Shown here: positions 22,039 through 33,300 of the stretch, piece by piece
Layout of the letters: each line of letters starts with the position of its first letter
Numbering within the stretch: position 1 is the first letter of the stretch
Source: Macrotrachela quadricornifera
Taxonomy: Eukaryota > Rotifera > Eurotatoria > Philodinida > Philodinidae
Length of the DNA stretch: 64,000 bases
Assembly: GCA_022393335.1 (NCBI GenBank)
Contig: JAJEKB010020545.1
Span: forward strand, 32,978-96,977
Direction: 5' to 3'
Notes under the pieces: generated by a model
The model's input: the letters and a program-made list of their open reading frames with translations, nothing else
Databases searched by the model: none
Told to the model about the DNA's origin: nothing
Translations under genes and position numbers: made by a program

Positions 22039-22231
22039 CTGCTGGCAATATTTAGTAATTCTATTTATTAACTTTATATAAATAAAAATTTGTAAAGAAT
22101 TAAAACGTTTTAGTTCTTGTGTCTTTATAGATTTTTGAGTATGTCTGTAGCTTTGGTGACTAAACTATCTTGATTTCTAGGTGAAGTAAACAATGAAGAA
22201 AAATCTATTCTTTATTTTATAGAAAGGCATT

Positions 22232-23389
22232 TTATCGATATTTTTGAGCTTTTGGCCCATATCTGTTCTTGAATTTGTCGACTTTTGGCCGCTTAGGTAG
22301 TGTATTAAAGTAACCTCGTCGAGCGAACTGTGCTTCATCTACACATATTTTTGTGGGAACGCGATTTGCCATTGTTGATGTTGTTCTTTTGTGCACATTG
22401 TGTTCAGAAAGTCCTGGAGTATCGTAAATAATAAATGAGGGTCTTGAAACAGAATCAATTACTGCCGAAGAAGAGGATACGTCTGAAGATCTGTTTTCCA
22501 TGTTCCCTAACAAAGAATTTATTATAGTAGATTTTCCTACACATGATTTCCCAAATAGGAGGATTGTAAAATGTCGTGGCGGCTCACAACTATAAAATCC
22601 TTGTATTCGTCGTAAAAACTCATCTTGTTGATAATTGCCTTTCCAAGCAAAGGCATTTTCAAAATTTCTAGGAAGAGGCTGAGTATCATCATATAAATAA
22701 ATATTCGAGTCAACAGTTTCATTATGTACCATAGTGGCCAACAATTGCATTGATTGTTCGTTAAAAAACAATGAAAAAACATATTCTTCCAAAATTGTAT
22801 ATGTATGGTATCGAAATCGTAAACTAAATACATCTCTATGAGTGAAAATGACTGAGACTAAGGAGAAAATACATTGAATTGTTTTGAAATCATTTAAATC
22901 ATATTCATTTTTCGTTAATGTCAAAATGAATCCAGCAGCCGTATTACGTACTTCTGAAAGATTTTTTGCTCGTTGATATTTAATACGTCCTTCCTCACTT
23001 CTACGATTAGTAGAATTCAATGACTTTATATTCGATTCTCGAAGAAGAGGCGGTGGAAATGATTGTGTACCAAGATAATCAATTAATTGAAGTACATCTA
23101 ATATATTGTCATCTGTTGGTAGTTCATTAAACAAGGCATATGGTTGTTCAGTAGACAGCGAACGAAAAATTGCCATAAACCAGTTATAATGAATTGGTGA
23201 ACGTAATATATATTCATTTTGATCATTTTGAATGGATGAAAAATCATCTTTATGTGCTACAAATGTAGATAAGTATGGAATACGAGCAAGTTCTTGTTTA
23301 GTCAGTTGGATCAAATAATTAGAAGTATTGAAACGAAATTTGTAAGTAGTTGATTCATTCGTCTCAGTGTTTGAAACAGCTTCCGACAT
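22232..23389 (-). CDS. BTB/T1-like domain protein with P-loop (AIG1/septin-like) GTPase segment, 385 aa
   Basis: Residues about 17-115 look like a BTB/potassium-channel T1-type fold ('YKFRFNTSNYLIQLTKQELA' followed by 'YILRSPIHYNWFMAIFRSL' and a 'VLQLIDYLGTQSFPPP' helix). After a helical middle, residues 275-288 form a Walker A/G1 loop ('LLFGKSCVGKST'; G280, K286, S287) and D323-T324-P325-G326 is the G3 motif. The usual G4 (NKxD/TKxD) is missing: after DTPGL the protein continues only about 58 residues to a basic tail ('RPKVDKFKNRYGPKAQKYR'). The GTPase domain is therefore truncated. It may be a non-hydrolysing or regulatory form, or the 3' part was lost. Small P-loop GTPases of this type act as immune or membrane switches elsewhere; no function is assigned here. 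Confidence 0.7.
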   Translation of the reverse strand: MSEAVSNTETNESTTYKFRFNTSNYLIQLTKQELARIPYLSTFVAHKDDFSSIQNDQNEYILRSPIHYNWFMAIFRSLSTEQPYALFNELPTDDNILDVLQLIDYLGTQSFPPPLLRESNIKSLNSTNRRSEEGRIKYQRAKNLSEVRNTAAGFILTLTKNEYDLNDFKTIQCIFSLVSVIFTHRDVFSLRFRYHTYTILEEYVFSLFFNEQSMQLLATMVHNETVDSNIYLYDDTQPLPRNFENAFAWKGNYQQDEFLRRIQGFYSCEPPRHFTILLFGKSCVGKSTIINSLLGNMENRSSDVSSSSAVIDSVSRPSFIIYDTPGLSEHNVHKRTTSTMANRVPTKICVDEAQFARRGYFNTLPKRPKVDKFKNRYGPKAQKYR

Positions 23390-24007
23390 ATGTTCGTCAA
23401 GTTAATATCTCTAAAGAATTCTTATTTTGTGTTTTTTTTTTACACTGAGAAACAAATTATATATACTTTTCTTCTTCATTGTCTAAATAATGAATCATAG
23501 ATTAAGTTAGTTTTTTCCATGTATTTTTTTCATTGGTTAAAAGCCTTTAATCAGATAAGTCAACTAAAAAAAACACATGACGGAGCGAACACCGTCTCGC
23601 TCAACACATGTGAAGTCTACATGGTTTTGCATTCGTTGTAGAATTGAAATGTTCATGGTATCTATATTTTAAATTTTGTTGAATATGAAAAACATTCAAA
23701 TGATGTTGGTGGTAATAATTGCTTTGTGATTGTGATTTTTTTTTAAGAATACGAGAAAAAAAATCCCGCATTTGCTTGTTTTATCAAAACAATAAGAGTT
23801 ATGTGATCGTCATGAAATTAGTACCAAAGGGCATTGTAAAAGTTGTTAAAATTCATTGAAATTTCCAGCGATAATCCATGAATAATTCATTTTATGAATG
23901 TTAAATTAATCTTATGTAATTCAAGGAATAGTTGTTGCTATATATGTATTGTCACATCATTAGAGTATAAATAGAAATCAATTCATTTATTAGAAAAAGA
24001 TTGTTCT
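23390..24007. other. Intergenic, no gene seen
   Basis: AT-rich spacer between two minus-strand genes, presumably containing the promoter of the BTB-GTPase gene. Confidence 0.4.
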
Positions 24008-24823
24008 TTAGTTTTTACAAATAATTTTTCCTATACAAACAAAACAACTGAGAAGAAGAACAATAAAAATACCATAATAAATAATAAGTGTCCAAAATGC
24101 ACAATTATAAAGTACAGAATGACAATATGTTTTTGCCATAGTTGAATCGGAAAATTGTACAAATCCTCTTACAGAAAATACAATAATTCCACCCTAAAGA
24201 TAATATATTTTGAATTCTGTATTACAAAAAAAAAACATAAAGTTTGCGACAGAAGAATATTCAAATGATAACTTACTGTTATTATCAAAGCAAGCATTAT
24301 AATAACATACAGAATAAGTATACAAATAAAAATTGCAAATGTACAACACCATACACGTAGACATTCGAAACAAGACTCCCAACATGTTTCTTTCTTTTCG
24401 CTTTCCGGTACTATGACACCTATTAATCCAATACTCTATTGGTAAAAGCAAAAGAGAACTTTTATGTAAGATATAAAAATTAAAAAGAAAATCTCTTACC
24501 GGTAAAAAAAGAAGAATAAATAAAATTTCTAACACAGCTGAGACAATAACGTAATTAGAAATCGATGGTCGAATAGGACAATGATTGTAATAAATAATTC
24601 CAAGAGTTAATTTTACTATTGGAATAACCAGTATTAGACAAATACATAAGAGGAATTTTGTCATAAAAGAAAGTTTTATGTGAAATAAATTTTTGATCTT
24701 TGATTTTGTGTCATCAAAATTCCTTCGTACAAATGTTTCCGTTTGTAATGATTGAAATATTGGATCATTGTTCGAATGTTTCATTAATTTCCGTCTTTTA
24801 TATTGTATGTAATCTGCTTTCAT
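24008..24823 (-). CDS. TMEM272-like four-transmembrane protein, three exons, 222 aa
   Basis: Exons 24500-24823, 24277-24435 and 24008-24193 join in phase 0 through introns of 64 and 83 bp (donors GTAAGA and GTAAGT). The first membrane pair carries the hallmark 'LGIIYYNHCPIRPSISNYVIVSA', matching the 'A.G..Y...CP..P.IP.YL.V.G' pattern of TMEM272-like proteins. A third segment follows a cysteine cluster ('TCWESCFECLRVWCC...'), and a fourth lies before the short C-terminus ('FWTLIIYYGIFIVLLLSCFVC'). The cytoplasmic N-terminus of about 55 residues is charged. The family has no known biochemical activity. The gene is intact by reading frame. Confidence 0.8.
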
Positions 24824-26115
24824 AATCGAATACTTAACAACACATATTATTACTTTAATTTATATAGTTTATATGTGGAAAAAAACACAAAGATGACATC
24901 ACTTCCATTTTTTTTACAAAGACAACCTATTGATATGTTTTTTCCTTTAATGATTCAAAAAGTAATTTCAATATTTGATTTATATCAACTTCCAAAAGAT
25001 TGTGCAAGACTAAATATACTTACGATGCTCTGAAGTAGGAGTGTTATTTTATTTTTATGTTTCATTATAATAAAGAATAAAGGCTGATTTATGCAAATTT
25101 TCTTGATTGCATTCAAGAATTTAATCCCGAAATTGAGAGGTATGTTCAGATTTCCAAAAAAGGAAATTTTCATATACCAATAAAAGGCATAAAATCATAG
25201 ATTTGAGGATCCCTACCCGACGAAATAGAAGAAATTTCAGTAATTTCGGAAATTTGCCTACTGATGAAATCTTCATATTGATATTAGCAGTTACTGATGA
25301 TCCAAGATACTTCTGTGTACTCGTATTGTACTTCGGGAGTACAGAAACCTTGCTTTTTCCCCTTGATAATGACCCATTTCCACAGCAAGAAATCTTGTTT
25401 TTATTCTTTGAACTTTTAGAATCTAAAGGCTATTAATGGATATAAATTATAATACTGAATGTCTCTAGCTGCATTAGGCGAAATTGTTACGCTTACAATC
25501 GTGAGAGAAAACCCATCAATCTTATCTACAAACTAGAGAGGAAATCATATCAAACTCACGACTGCTATTTGTATTATATATATTCATTAACGAATTTTTC
25601 AATCTTTAATATATCAGTTATTTTTTTTCTTATTGCTGCAAGAAAATATGGAAAATATTAATATCTGCAATATCATAAACTTGAGGTTGTCCTTACAAAA
25701 TGGACACATTTGATGACAATTTCATTCTCTTATTTCGATATTTTCATGTTTAAATTTCTAGTGCCTACACGAAATATAAAATAGAAACTGTTGTTGACTT
25801 AGTTTAAACAATTTTAAAATAATTTTTCAAGAATTTATTTATACAATATAATAGAAAAATGTCAATATTACTTCACCAATGTCATCATAATACGAACAAC
25901 AAATAAATATTTTGCATTAATACAATCATGATAATTGTTTATCAGTAAAATACCACTAAAGAATTGCATATCCACAAATAGATATTCAATGTTTTTCATA
26001 TGATTTGCTCTTACATTGAGACTCAAATCATTTTCTTTCAGTTACGAAAATGATTTGATCAAATGTAAACAATTAGGATAAAAATAACTTAATCGTAATA
26101 TATTCTGTATTATGA
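24824..26115. other. Region with two short unassigned open frames
   Basis: Plus-strand frames 24893-25033 (starting 'MTSLPFFLQRQPIDMFFP') and 25203-25436 ('RNRRNFSNFGNLPTDEIF...') have amino-acid composition that could be coding, but no splice pair joins them convincingly and no family is recognised. They may be pieces of a decayed gene. The rest is AT-rich non-coding DNA. Confidence 0.2.
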
Positions 26116-26925
26116 TTAAGTTTTCTCTTGACGAAAACGAAAAGTCGCCCAAATATAAATATGATCACTACCAAATTTTTTTAATGACTCTTCAAGTGTA
26201 TGATCAGATGTATCCCATGCTTTACCATGTTCAATACATTCAAGTTGATTGGGATTGTATACAATATGATCAATGATCATATTCGGCCAAATATATTCTG
26301 GATCGGCATACCAAGTAGGAATTTGTGCATTTTTAGATGATTCAGAAAAAACATTTTCAAAACCAATCCATTCGAATTCATGTTGATCTTTAATTTCAGT
26401 ATTGAAATCACCTGCCATGAGCGTAATCGAATGTTGAGTACCAAGTAAAACATTACATCTATTTTGAATCATTTTTGCTTGATCTACTCGATGATTATAA
26501 TCAAGATGAATATTCAATAGATAAAGATTTTTCGAAGGAATATTAATAATTTGTATGGTTTCACCCCTCTGTAAATCGAGAATTCCACTTGTAATTTTTA
26601 TTTCAGATGCATATGAATAATTCTTACGAATTAAAGTGAGAAGTCCATTTGATTTTGAAACTGACGTTGGATTATTGGCAATAAATTCAAAAAAATAATC
26701 ATCACCTAATCTTTCTTTAAATTGACATAATTGATCTTCTTGTGCTTCTTGAATCATAATAATATCATGAGCGAGCGAACAGATGTGTTTAATAATTAAT
26801 TCCAAACGTGTTTGATCATCAGCAGCTAAGTCATACGTTGTAGGATACCATTCTTTGAATACCCAACATGGTGCTAAAATATTCCAGCTAAGTAATGACA
26901 AATCACGTGATGATGTAGAAGTCAT
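26116..26925 (-). CDS. Endonuclease/exonuclease/phosphatase (EEP) superfamily protein, 269 aa
   Basis: A single exon with the EEP catalytic signature in order: N15 in 'LLSWNIL', the metal-binding glutamate in 'IIMIQEAQE' (about residue 60), 'LLNIHLDYN', the 'AGDFNTE' block (about residue 171), and the terminal 'GSDHIYIWATF' with the catalytic D-H pair. The length matches compact EEP enzymes without regulatory domains. Members cleave phosphodiesters in nucleic acids (CCR4, AP endonucleases, TDP2, 2'-phosphodiesterase) or in lipids and inositol phosphates. The SWN/GDFN/SDH set does not decide which. There is no signal peptide, so a cytosolic or nuclear location is likely. All key residues are present and the frame is open, so it is probably active. 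Confidence 0.88.
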   Translation of the reverse strand: MTSTSSRDLSLLSWNILAPCWVFKEWYPTTYDLAADDQTRLELIIKHICSLAHDIIMIQEAQEDQLCQFKERLGDDYFFEFIANNPTSVSKSNGLLTLIRKNYSYASEIKITSGILDLQRGETIQIINIPSKNLYLLNIHLDYNHRVDQAKMIQNRCNVLLGTQHSITLMAGDFNTEIKDQHEFEWIGFENVFSESSKNAQIPTWYADPEYIWPNMIIDHIVYNPNQLECIEHGKAWDTSDHTLEESLKKFGSDHIYIWATFRFRQEKT

Positions 26926-27461
26926 TTCTAAAATAAAATATTCACTTTAGCGAAAAAAAAACAAAACAATTAATTACATTCAAATATTAGTTTTACATAC
27001 CTCTCTTGTAGAATTATACAAAATCGACAAAAAAATGCTCGTATTGGGATGAGAGAAAATTTGACAATAACACAATTGTTTATTTTTCATGTGTCATCAT
27101 AGGACTAGCTATGATCCAATCAGAAATAAGTTTTCAAATTTTATGTATTTGAACATCGGCAGATATAGTCTGTGCGAGTTCAAATTTTCTCTTTTCTTAT
27201 TTTGAATTTATTTTGAAAATTTTTCTTGATTAATTGATTTTTACTTTTATTTTCATTTGAAACTAACACCATCTATAAAAAAATTGACGTAATGTCGCCT
27301 CTCAGCCGATTAGATCCGATGATATATTAATACATCAATACAAAAATACGAATCAGCAAGTCAAGAGACGTAAATCATGCAAAATAGAAAACGATTAAAA
27401 CTTCATCATACAAACCGATGATATATACGCAAGACCTTTAACATGACTAACTGATATTCGT

Positions 27462-27880
27462 TCAAAGACTATATCTTGAGCATATATGTATAATGTTGGT
27501 AAATTTCATCTCAACGAATAGCAATAGATCGAAAAATGGCCATTTACTAGTCCATTGCTTGATTCCATTATTCCAAAGACTAGGTGTCCCGAAACTTCAA
27601 TGATTTCGAGACCATATTCAACAAAATTGTTCTTAAAAACCTTGGTTTGGAGTAAATCATCCTGCAGAACATTAAAATCGGCATCGTTATCATACTTGAT
27701 AAACCCGCCATTTCGAACGACACCTAATAATGTATCATCTTCAATCGTGTAACGAATTCCATATTGACTAAAGAGACCGTTGGTCATGTCAACAATATCA
27801 TTCAACTTTTCTTTCTCTAATCTTTGTTGTATATTTGCATAATCAATATTTGTTATGAGGATCGATTGTTCCATATTCAA
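27462..27880 (-). pseudogene. LicD/fukutin-like phosphotransferase fragment, frameshifted and truncated
   Basis: The first 124 codons (27506-27880) contain 'TLLGVVRNGGFIKYDNDADF', the nucleotidyl/phosphotransferase-type core of the LicD family (GtLLGavRhGgFIpwDdDiD). Around 27580 the frame shifts: a neighbouring frame then reads 'WTSKWPFFDLLLFVEMKF', which is the expected 'yPFiDvf' continuation, and stops at 27462. A further shift may extend it. The C-terminal half of the family is absent. LicD proteins move phosphocholine or ribitol phosphate onto sugars; this copy is not functional. Bacterial and metazoan relatives both exist, so the origin cannot be judged by eye. Confidence 0.7.
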
Positions 27881-28968
27881 ATGGCACAGGGATTCTTTGA
27901 TATTTTGTTATCTAAATTCAATAAAACATGACAATAGACCTATGTAGTCACTATTTAGATGGTCAGAAACATGAAATTAATACGTTATCGCAACTACTAT
28001 TTTTCTTCCTTCTACAGCATTTTCACGAGTCAAATATGTTCGCAACATTTGAAAAAAAGTCTATACTCGAAGATATGTAAAAGAGACTTTCAAATACATT
28101 ACCTATTAAATTTCTGATTTACTGCATGTAAAAAAAAAATATTTTAATCCACTTTATTGAAGAGATGTATTATAAATGACTATTACTGTTCAATCTCTAT
28201 ATTTTATAAAAAGCAAAGAGACAAAGAAACAATGAACAATTCAACAATTGATCGGTATATTGATCAGTAGAAGTTCATGGACGATAAATGAATATCTGGA
28301 GAGCAGCCATACATTCGCTACACATTATAGAATCCATTGATCTTAATTTCAGTAGTAATATCAAGGATTTATTATGTTCATTACATCCATCACTATTTGA
28401 AATATAATCTCATAATTAATTTTATATCTTATCTGTCCTTAACAAATGCTCATTTATATCCATAAATAATTAATCATCACGTTATTATACATGTAAAACA
28501 AACAAATTAATCCTAATGTTTTTTCTTATTCAACACTATTTCAACTGTCTCATTGATTGAATGAATTATTTGTATATATATTGAATAATTTTTTTTCTAT
28601 TCTAAATGTAATAGTTATTCAATATACACATAGATAATTCACTCAATCGATAAGATTTCATCTTTTCATTGCTTTGGAACAGAGACAATAGTTCACTGTA
28701 TTAAGAAATTTTTTATTTTTATTTCGGAAGCCCGTTGAATGGCTATATATTGGGCACAGAGAAATCCTCCTTGGTGAAACAAAAAATATCGTGAAGAACC
28801 TTCCCATACATGTGTTGGATACCTCATCGAAGGGTATGCCTCCTTTGTGTTTTTTTTTCAACTTGCCAAAGTTTTTCGGTCACGCGTGCGCATGTACTTT
28901 TCAGAATATAAATAAAACATACGCTTTCGAAATAAAATCTATAATTTCGAAGAGAAACCAAAAGAATT
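27881..28968. other. Intergenic, no gene seen
   Basis: AT-rich sequence. Open frames at 28658-28861 (minus) and 28791-29246 (plus) overlap one another and the TPR remnant and show no family signal. Confidence 0.4.
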
Positions 28969-29214
28969 TCAAGTGCAATTTTTCTCTTTCGATGTCAACG
29001 TTATGGTTATATATATTTGAAGATCTGAGTGTTTTGCAGGTAGTAAATGCTGTTCAATTTCTAAAGTACGTTCAAAAAATGAGAGTGCTTTCAAATAGTT
29101 CTCCATGTTCTCGCAAACATCATCTATATTACTGTAAGAAACAGCCAACGCTGGATGATTTGGAAAAAGAGCTTTTTTGTTCAAGTAAATGTTTTTCAGT
29201 TCCATTAGACTCAC
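28969..29214 (-). pseudogene. Kinesin-light-chain-type TPR fragment
   Basis: Codons here read 'LFPNHPALAVSYSNIDDVCENM' and then 'YLKALSFFERTLEIEQHLLP'. These are two halves of the 42-residue TPR variant (NHPxLAxSYNNIGxVYxxMGxYxKALSFYEKALEIxxxxLP). Only about 1.5 repeats survive, with nothing of the family before or after. The same repeat type makes up the long array in the gene at 42767-45778, so this is probably a relic of a related ADP-ribosyltransferase-TPR or NB-TPR gene. Confidence 0.65.
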
Positions 29215-30358
29215 AAAAGAAAATGGATAAAAAGAGATACAGCTAAAGGCTCCAACATTCTTTTTTCTTTGCTCTTTATTGGATCACAAATTTTCTGAAG
29301 CACAGAAGTATTCCGAGGTTGTGAAGATTGAATGTCAAATAATTTGTGCATAGAAGCGTTTGCTCCCTTTTTCTCTGATCTAGAACGAGTCGAGCTGTGT
29401 GACAAGTCTATAAAATTGCACAAAACTCAACACAATTTGCCGTGAGACGAAAATAGGTTTTGTAGATTCCTAAAAATTTTGTTTTCTTTTGCAGTCGTTT
29501 TGGGAAAAATAACTTTCACTAAAACTATGAAATAAGACAGACGCCCATACTGATGATGTTTGCTCAAAAAATAAAGCTCTTGAGACATATCCAATTGGGT
29601 ACAGCACTTGTGCAATCGTTAAAGTTTTGCACATTCTAAAAAGTACTGCTTCTCTTACGACGTTTTAAAGACATCACGTATATTTATTTAATTTATACGA
29701 AGTTATTTAATGCTTCTAACATCTGAAGTAGTCACGCTACGAATGACTACTTCAAAACGAAATTCTTTACAAATGCTAAATGATCTTTCAAATTGGCTAC
29801 ACTAAGACAGCTTTTAAATTTTCGTAAAGAGAGTAATTTTTGATATTTTTATAGAATTTGCTTTGTTGCGAACAATTGTTTTCACTCATATTTTCGCAAT
29901 GGGACACCCATGGTTAAATGCATAAAAGGCTTGGAAATGATGTATTCTCGTAAGATATGAAGCTTAAAACTATGCGAGATTCGAGCCTTATGGGTCTTGT
30001 AGCCCTCACCGCTACGGTCTCAATGTCAACATGTTATTTCATTCTATATCGAATACACGAGCTACTTTCTACCGAAGACGTCCTTCGATCATATTTATTC
30101 TATTAGCAAATACATCTCATCCGAAGACAATCGAGACAAAACTTTGTAACTATTAGTTATCGTCAACGATCAACAGCTTCTCAGTAGTACATAACAATAG
30201 TTACATCATGATAGATGAACACCATAGTGCAAATCACAAAGAAAAAGCGAAGAGTTTTTATTGTTGTTCTTCTCAAAAATACCAGAAACTACATGCAGTG
30301 ACACACAGATTCGACGATCAATGTTCATTTATTGTAAAGCTATCCCCAGTTACTCCAA
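29215..30358. other. Intergenic, no gene seen
   Basis: About 1.1 kb downstream of the F-box/LRR gene with no supported feature. Confidence 0.4.
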
Positions 30359-33300
30359 CTATGGCCAAGCCAATTGTTGATTTCTCCTAACAGAGTTAGT
30401 AATGTCCCATTCTAGTTGTCTTTCAATATTGTTGTAGCCGAGGTCCAGTTCGATGAGTGTCTGGATGGTAAAATGAAGATAAAGATATCAGAGAGAGATG
30501 GGAAGAAAGTGATACTCACTCTGTTGGTCAATAGCGCATCTGCCAGATATTGTGCTCCTATAGCTCCGATTTGATTTTCTCTGAGCTCCAACATGGTGAG
30601 TGTCTGTGGAGAAGTGAAATTAAAGATGCAAGAGAGATAGGAAAAAAGTAATACTCACGCTGTTAGTTCGCAGTGCGCCTGCCAGATGCTGTGCTCCTTG
30701 AGCTCCAATCTGATTGCGTCGAAGATCCAGTTTAGTGAGTGTCTGCATAAAGAAATAAAGATAAAGTTGCGAGACATATAGGAAAAAAGTGACACTCACA
30801 TTGTTAGTTCGCAGTGTATCTGTCATATATTGTGCTCCTTGAGGTCCAATTTCATTAAAATAGAGCTCCAGTGTGGTGAGTGTCTGTGTGGAGAAGTGAA
30901 GGTAAGTATGCGAGAGAGATGGGAAGAAAATGGCACTTACGCTGTTGCTTCGTAGTGCATTTGCTAAATGATATGCTCCTTTAGCTCCGATATCATTGGA
31001 TCCTAGGTTCAATGCGACTAGTGTCTGTGAAAACAAGTAAAGGTGAAGACGCCAGAAAAATGAGAGGAAAGTGATATTTACCCTGTTAGTTCGAAGTGTA
31101 TCTGCTAGATGTTGGGCTCCTTCGTCTCCCATTCGACTGGCTGCGAGGTTAAGTGTGATGATTGTCTGAATGAAGAAGTGAAGGTGAAGATGCGAGAGAC
31201 ATGGAAGAAAATAAGACTCACGCTGTTGGTTCGTAGTGCACCTGCTAGATGCTGTGTCCCTTCAGCTCCGATGTAATTGCATCTAAGATCCAGTACGGTG
31301 AGTGTCTGTGCGGAGAAATGAAGATGAAACTGCGAGACGCATGGGAAGAAAATCACACTCACGCTATTAGTTCGTAGTGCATCTGCCAAATGTTGTACTC
31401 CTTCAGCTTTGATTCGATTTTCTGAGAGCTCCAGCGTGGTGAGTGTCTGCATGAGAAATAGATGATGAGCATATGAGAGAGATGGTGAGAAAGTGACACT
31501 CACCGTGTTGATTCGTAGTGCATCTGCCAGATATTTTGCTCCTTGGGCTCCAATTTCATTCCGATGGAGATCTATTATCGTGAGTCCCTGTGTGGCGAAT
31601 TGAAGGTAAAGATGTGAGGGGTATTAGTAATTTATGCGAACACCACAAACAACCAACCTTTGAAAACCACACAAAACGTCCGCTTAGAAACATCCACACC
31701 TTGGTGAGTTATGCTCACAAATACCCACAGAACTCCATAATCTACATTTTGATCCGAATAAGTATCATCTTAAAAAGAATTTTTTTTAAGGAAATTTTTT
31801 CTCCAAACACGTATGTTCGATCAAAATTGTTCATAGATGACCATAAACACGCAAAAAGGTCTTCATGAGCAAAAGAATTGCATCCAACTTATCTTCACAA
31901 ACACCTACGAAAACATGTAATCTTCTCATTAATATACGATTCAAATATCTTTGTAAATATATTTATCTTGAAAATACTTAAAAATATGGGAAAAAAGTGT
32001 AAGCTGCAACTAATGCAAAATTGAAGTAGATTTTTGTTTTCGCTTATTTATGTATGGTTCGATAGAGCGTCGAATGCTGATCACAAATATATACTTTTTA
32101 TTTCGATTTGATCACTGTTTGACTGAGAAAAACTCTAAACCAGCTGGATAACTACAAATATCGTATGTTCAGCCATATTTCACTTCTTTTACAGAAATTG
32201 TTAAATTTCAACGCCATTCGTTGTTTGAAACTTTTTTTAAATAATATATTCTGAATCAGCGTGAAAAACTGAATTAAAAAGTGCCATTTGGTTAGGTTCA
32301 AAGCCAAAAAAGTTAAAAAAATCATGTCAAACATACACACATTGACATGTTTAAAAGTACATATCTATGACTAATCTTGTAAACCTATCTAGTTTTATTT
32401 TTAACAAGAGATAGAAGCAAGTGTCGTATCTCATTAGAATCGCCAGATGATGAACTACAAAACTAGATATTTTGTTTTTTAAGATTTTGTTTAATTGTTG
32501 ACAAAAATTGAACTTTTCCCTCATTCGCTGGCCAAATTAAAGAAAGACTGAAAAATAGGCTCATAGTAAGCGACTTTTATTACAATGCCTCGATTAAAAA
32601 GCGAAATAAATGGCATGTTCGGAATCAGCGTAAAAACTATCAAATCATATATATTTTAAGAAATTTTTTTCTCACTAAAACTCAACTCCTGGAGGACCAG
32701 GGGGAAAACTTTAGAAATATGGGCCTGAGGGGGAGCACAGGTCGATTTTTGTGGAAAAAGAAATTTCTTAAAATATATGATTCCGTATAGTTTTTCACGC
32801 TGATTCAGAATATATTATTTAAAAAAAGTTTCAAACAACGAATGGCGTTGAAATTTAACAATTTCTGTAAAAGAAGTGAAATATGGCTGAACATATGATA
32901 TTTGTAGTTATCCAGCTGGTTTAGAGTTTTTGTCAGTCAAACAGTGATCAAATCGAAATAAAAAGTATATATTTGTGATCAGCATTCGACGCTCTATCGA
33001 ACCATACATAAATTAGCGGCGGCGCCAGGATTTTCCTCTAGGGTGGGCTGGGCCCACCCAAAAGTTTACTGATCGATGGACACTGGAAAAATGTCTTCTC
33101 GTCTTTCTTCCCAAAGAAAATTAGGCAAAAGTCGGTTTTGGTGTCGACAGAAATATGAAGTGATGTTCTCTATTGAGAAATTTAGGACTAAAGTGAAGAG
33201 GCGATTGTTATCGTTTCAAAATTTTTTCCATTTTTTGCACCAAAATCGAGCGAAAAATCCGCTTCAGATCGACTTGGATGAGCTTCGAGAATCGGTGTTT

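Noticed and set aside
22537..22833. 98-codon frame within the GTPase gene
   Set aside because: Overlaps the larger gene in another frame and has no motif.
28658..29246. Overlapping frames on both strands around the TPR remnant
   Set aside because: Only the minus-strand TPR signature is recognisable; the others are chance frames.
30412..31503. Continuous frames joining several LRRs (for example 30620-31132)
   Set aside because: They read through introns; the inserted 'VSVTFF...' pieces are intron translations. The 84-bp exons with GT-AG borders explain the sequence better.
31590..31868. 92-codon plus-strand frame and its near twin on the minus strand at 34739-35050
   Set aside because: Both are the same stretch of the foldback arms read from opposite sides; an inverted repeat necessarily duplicates its frames.
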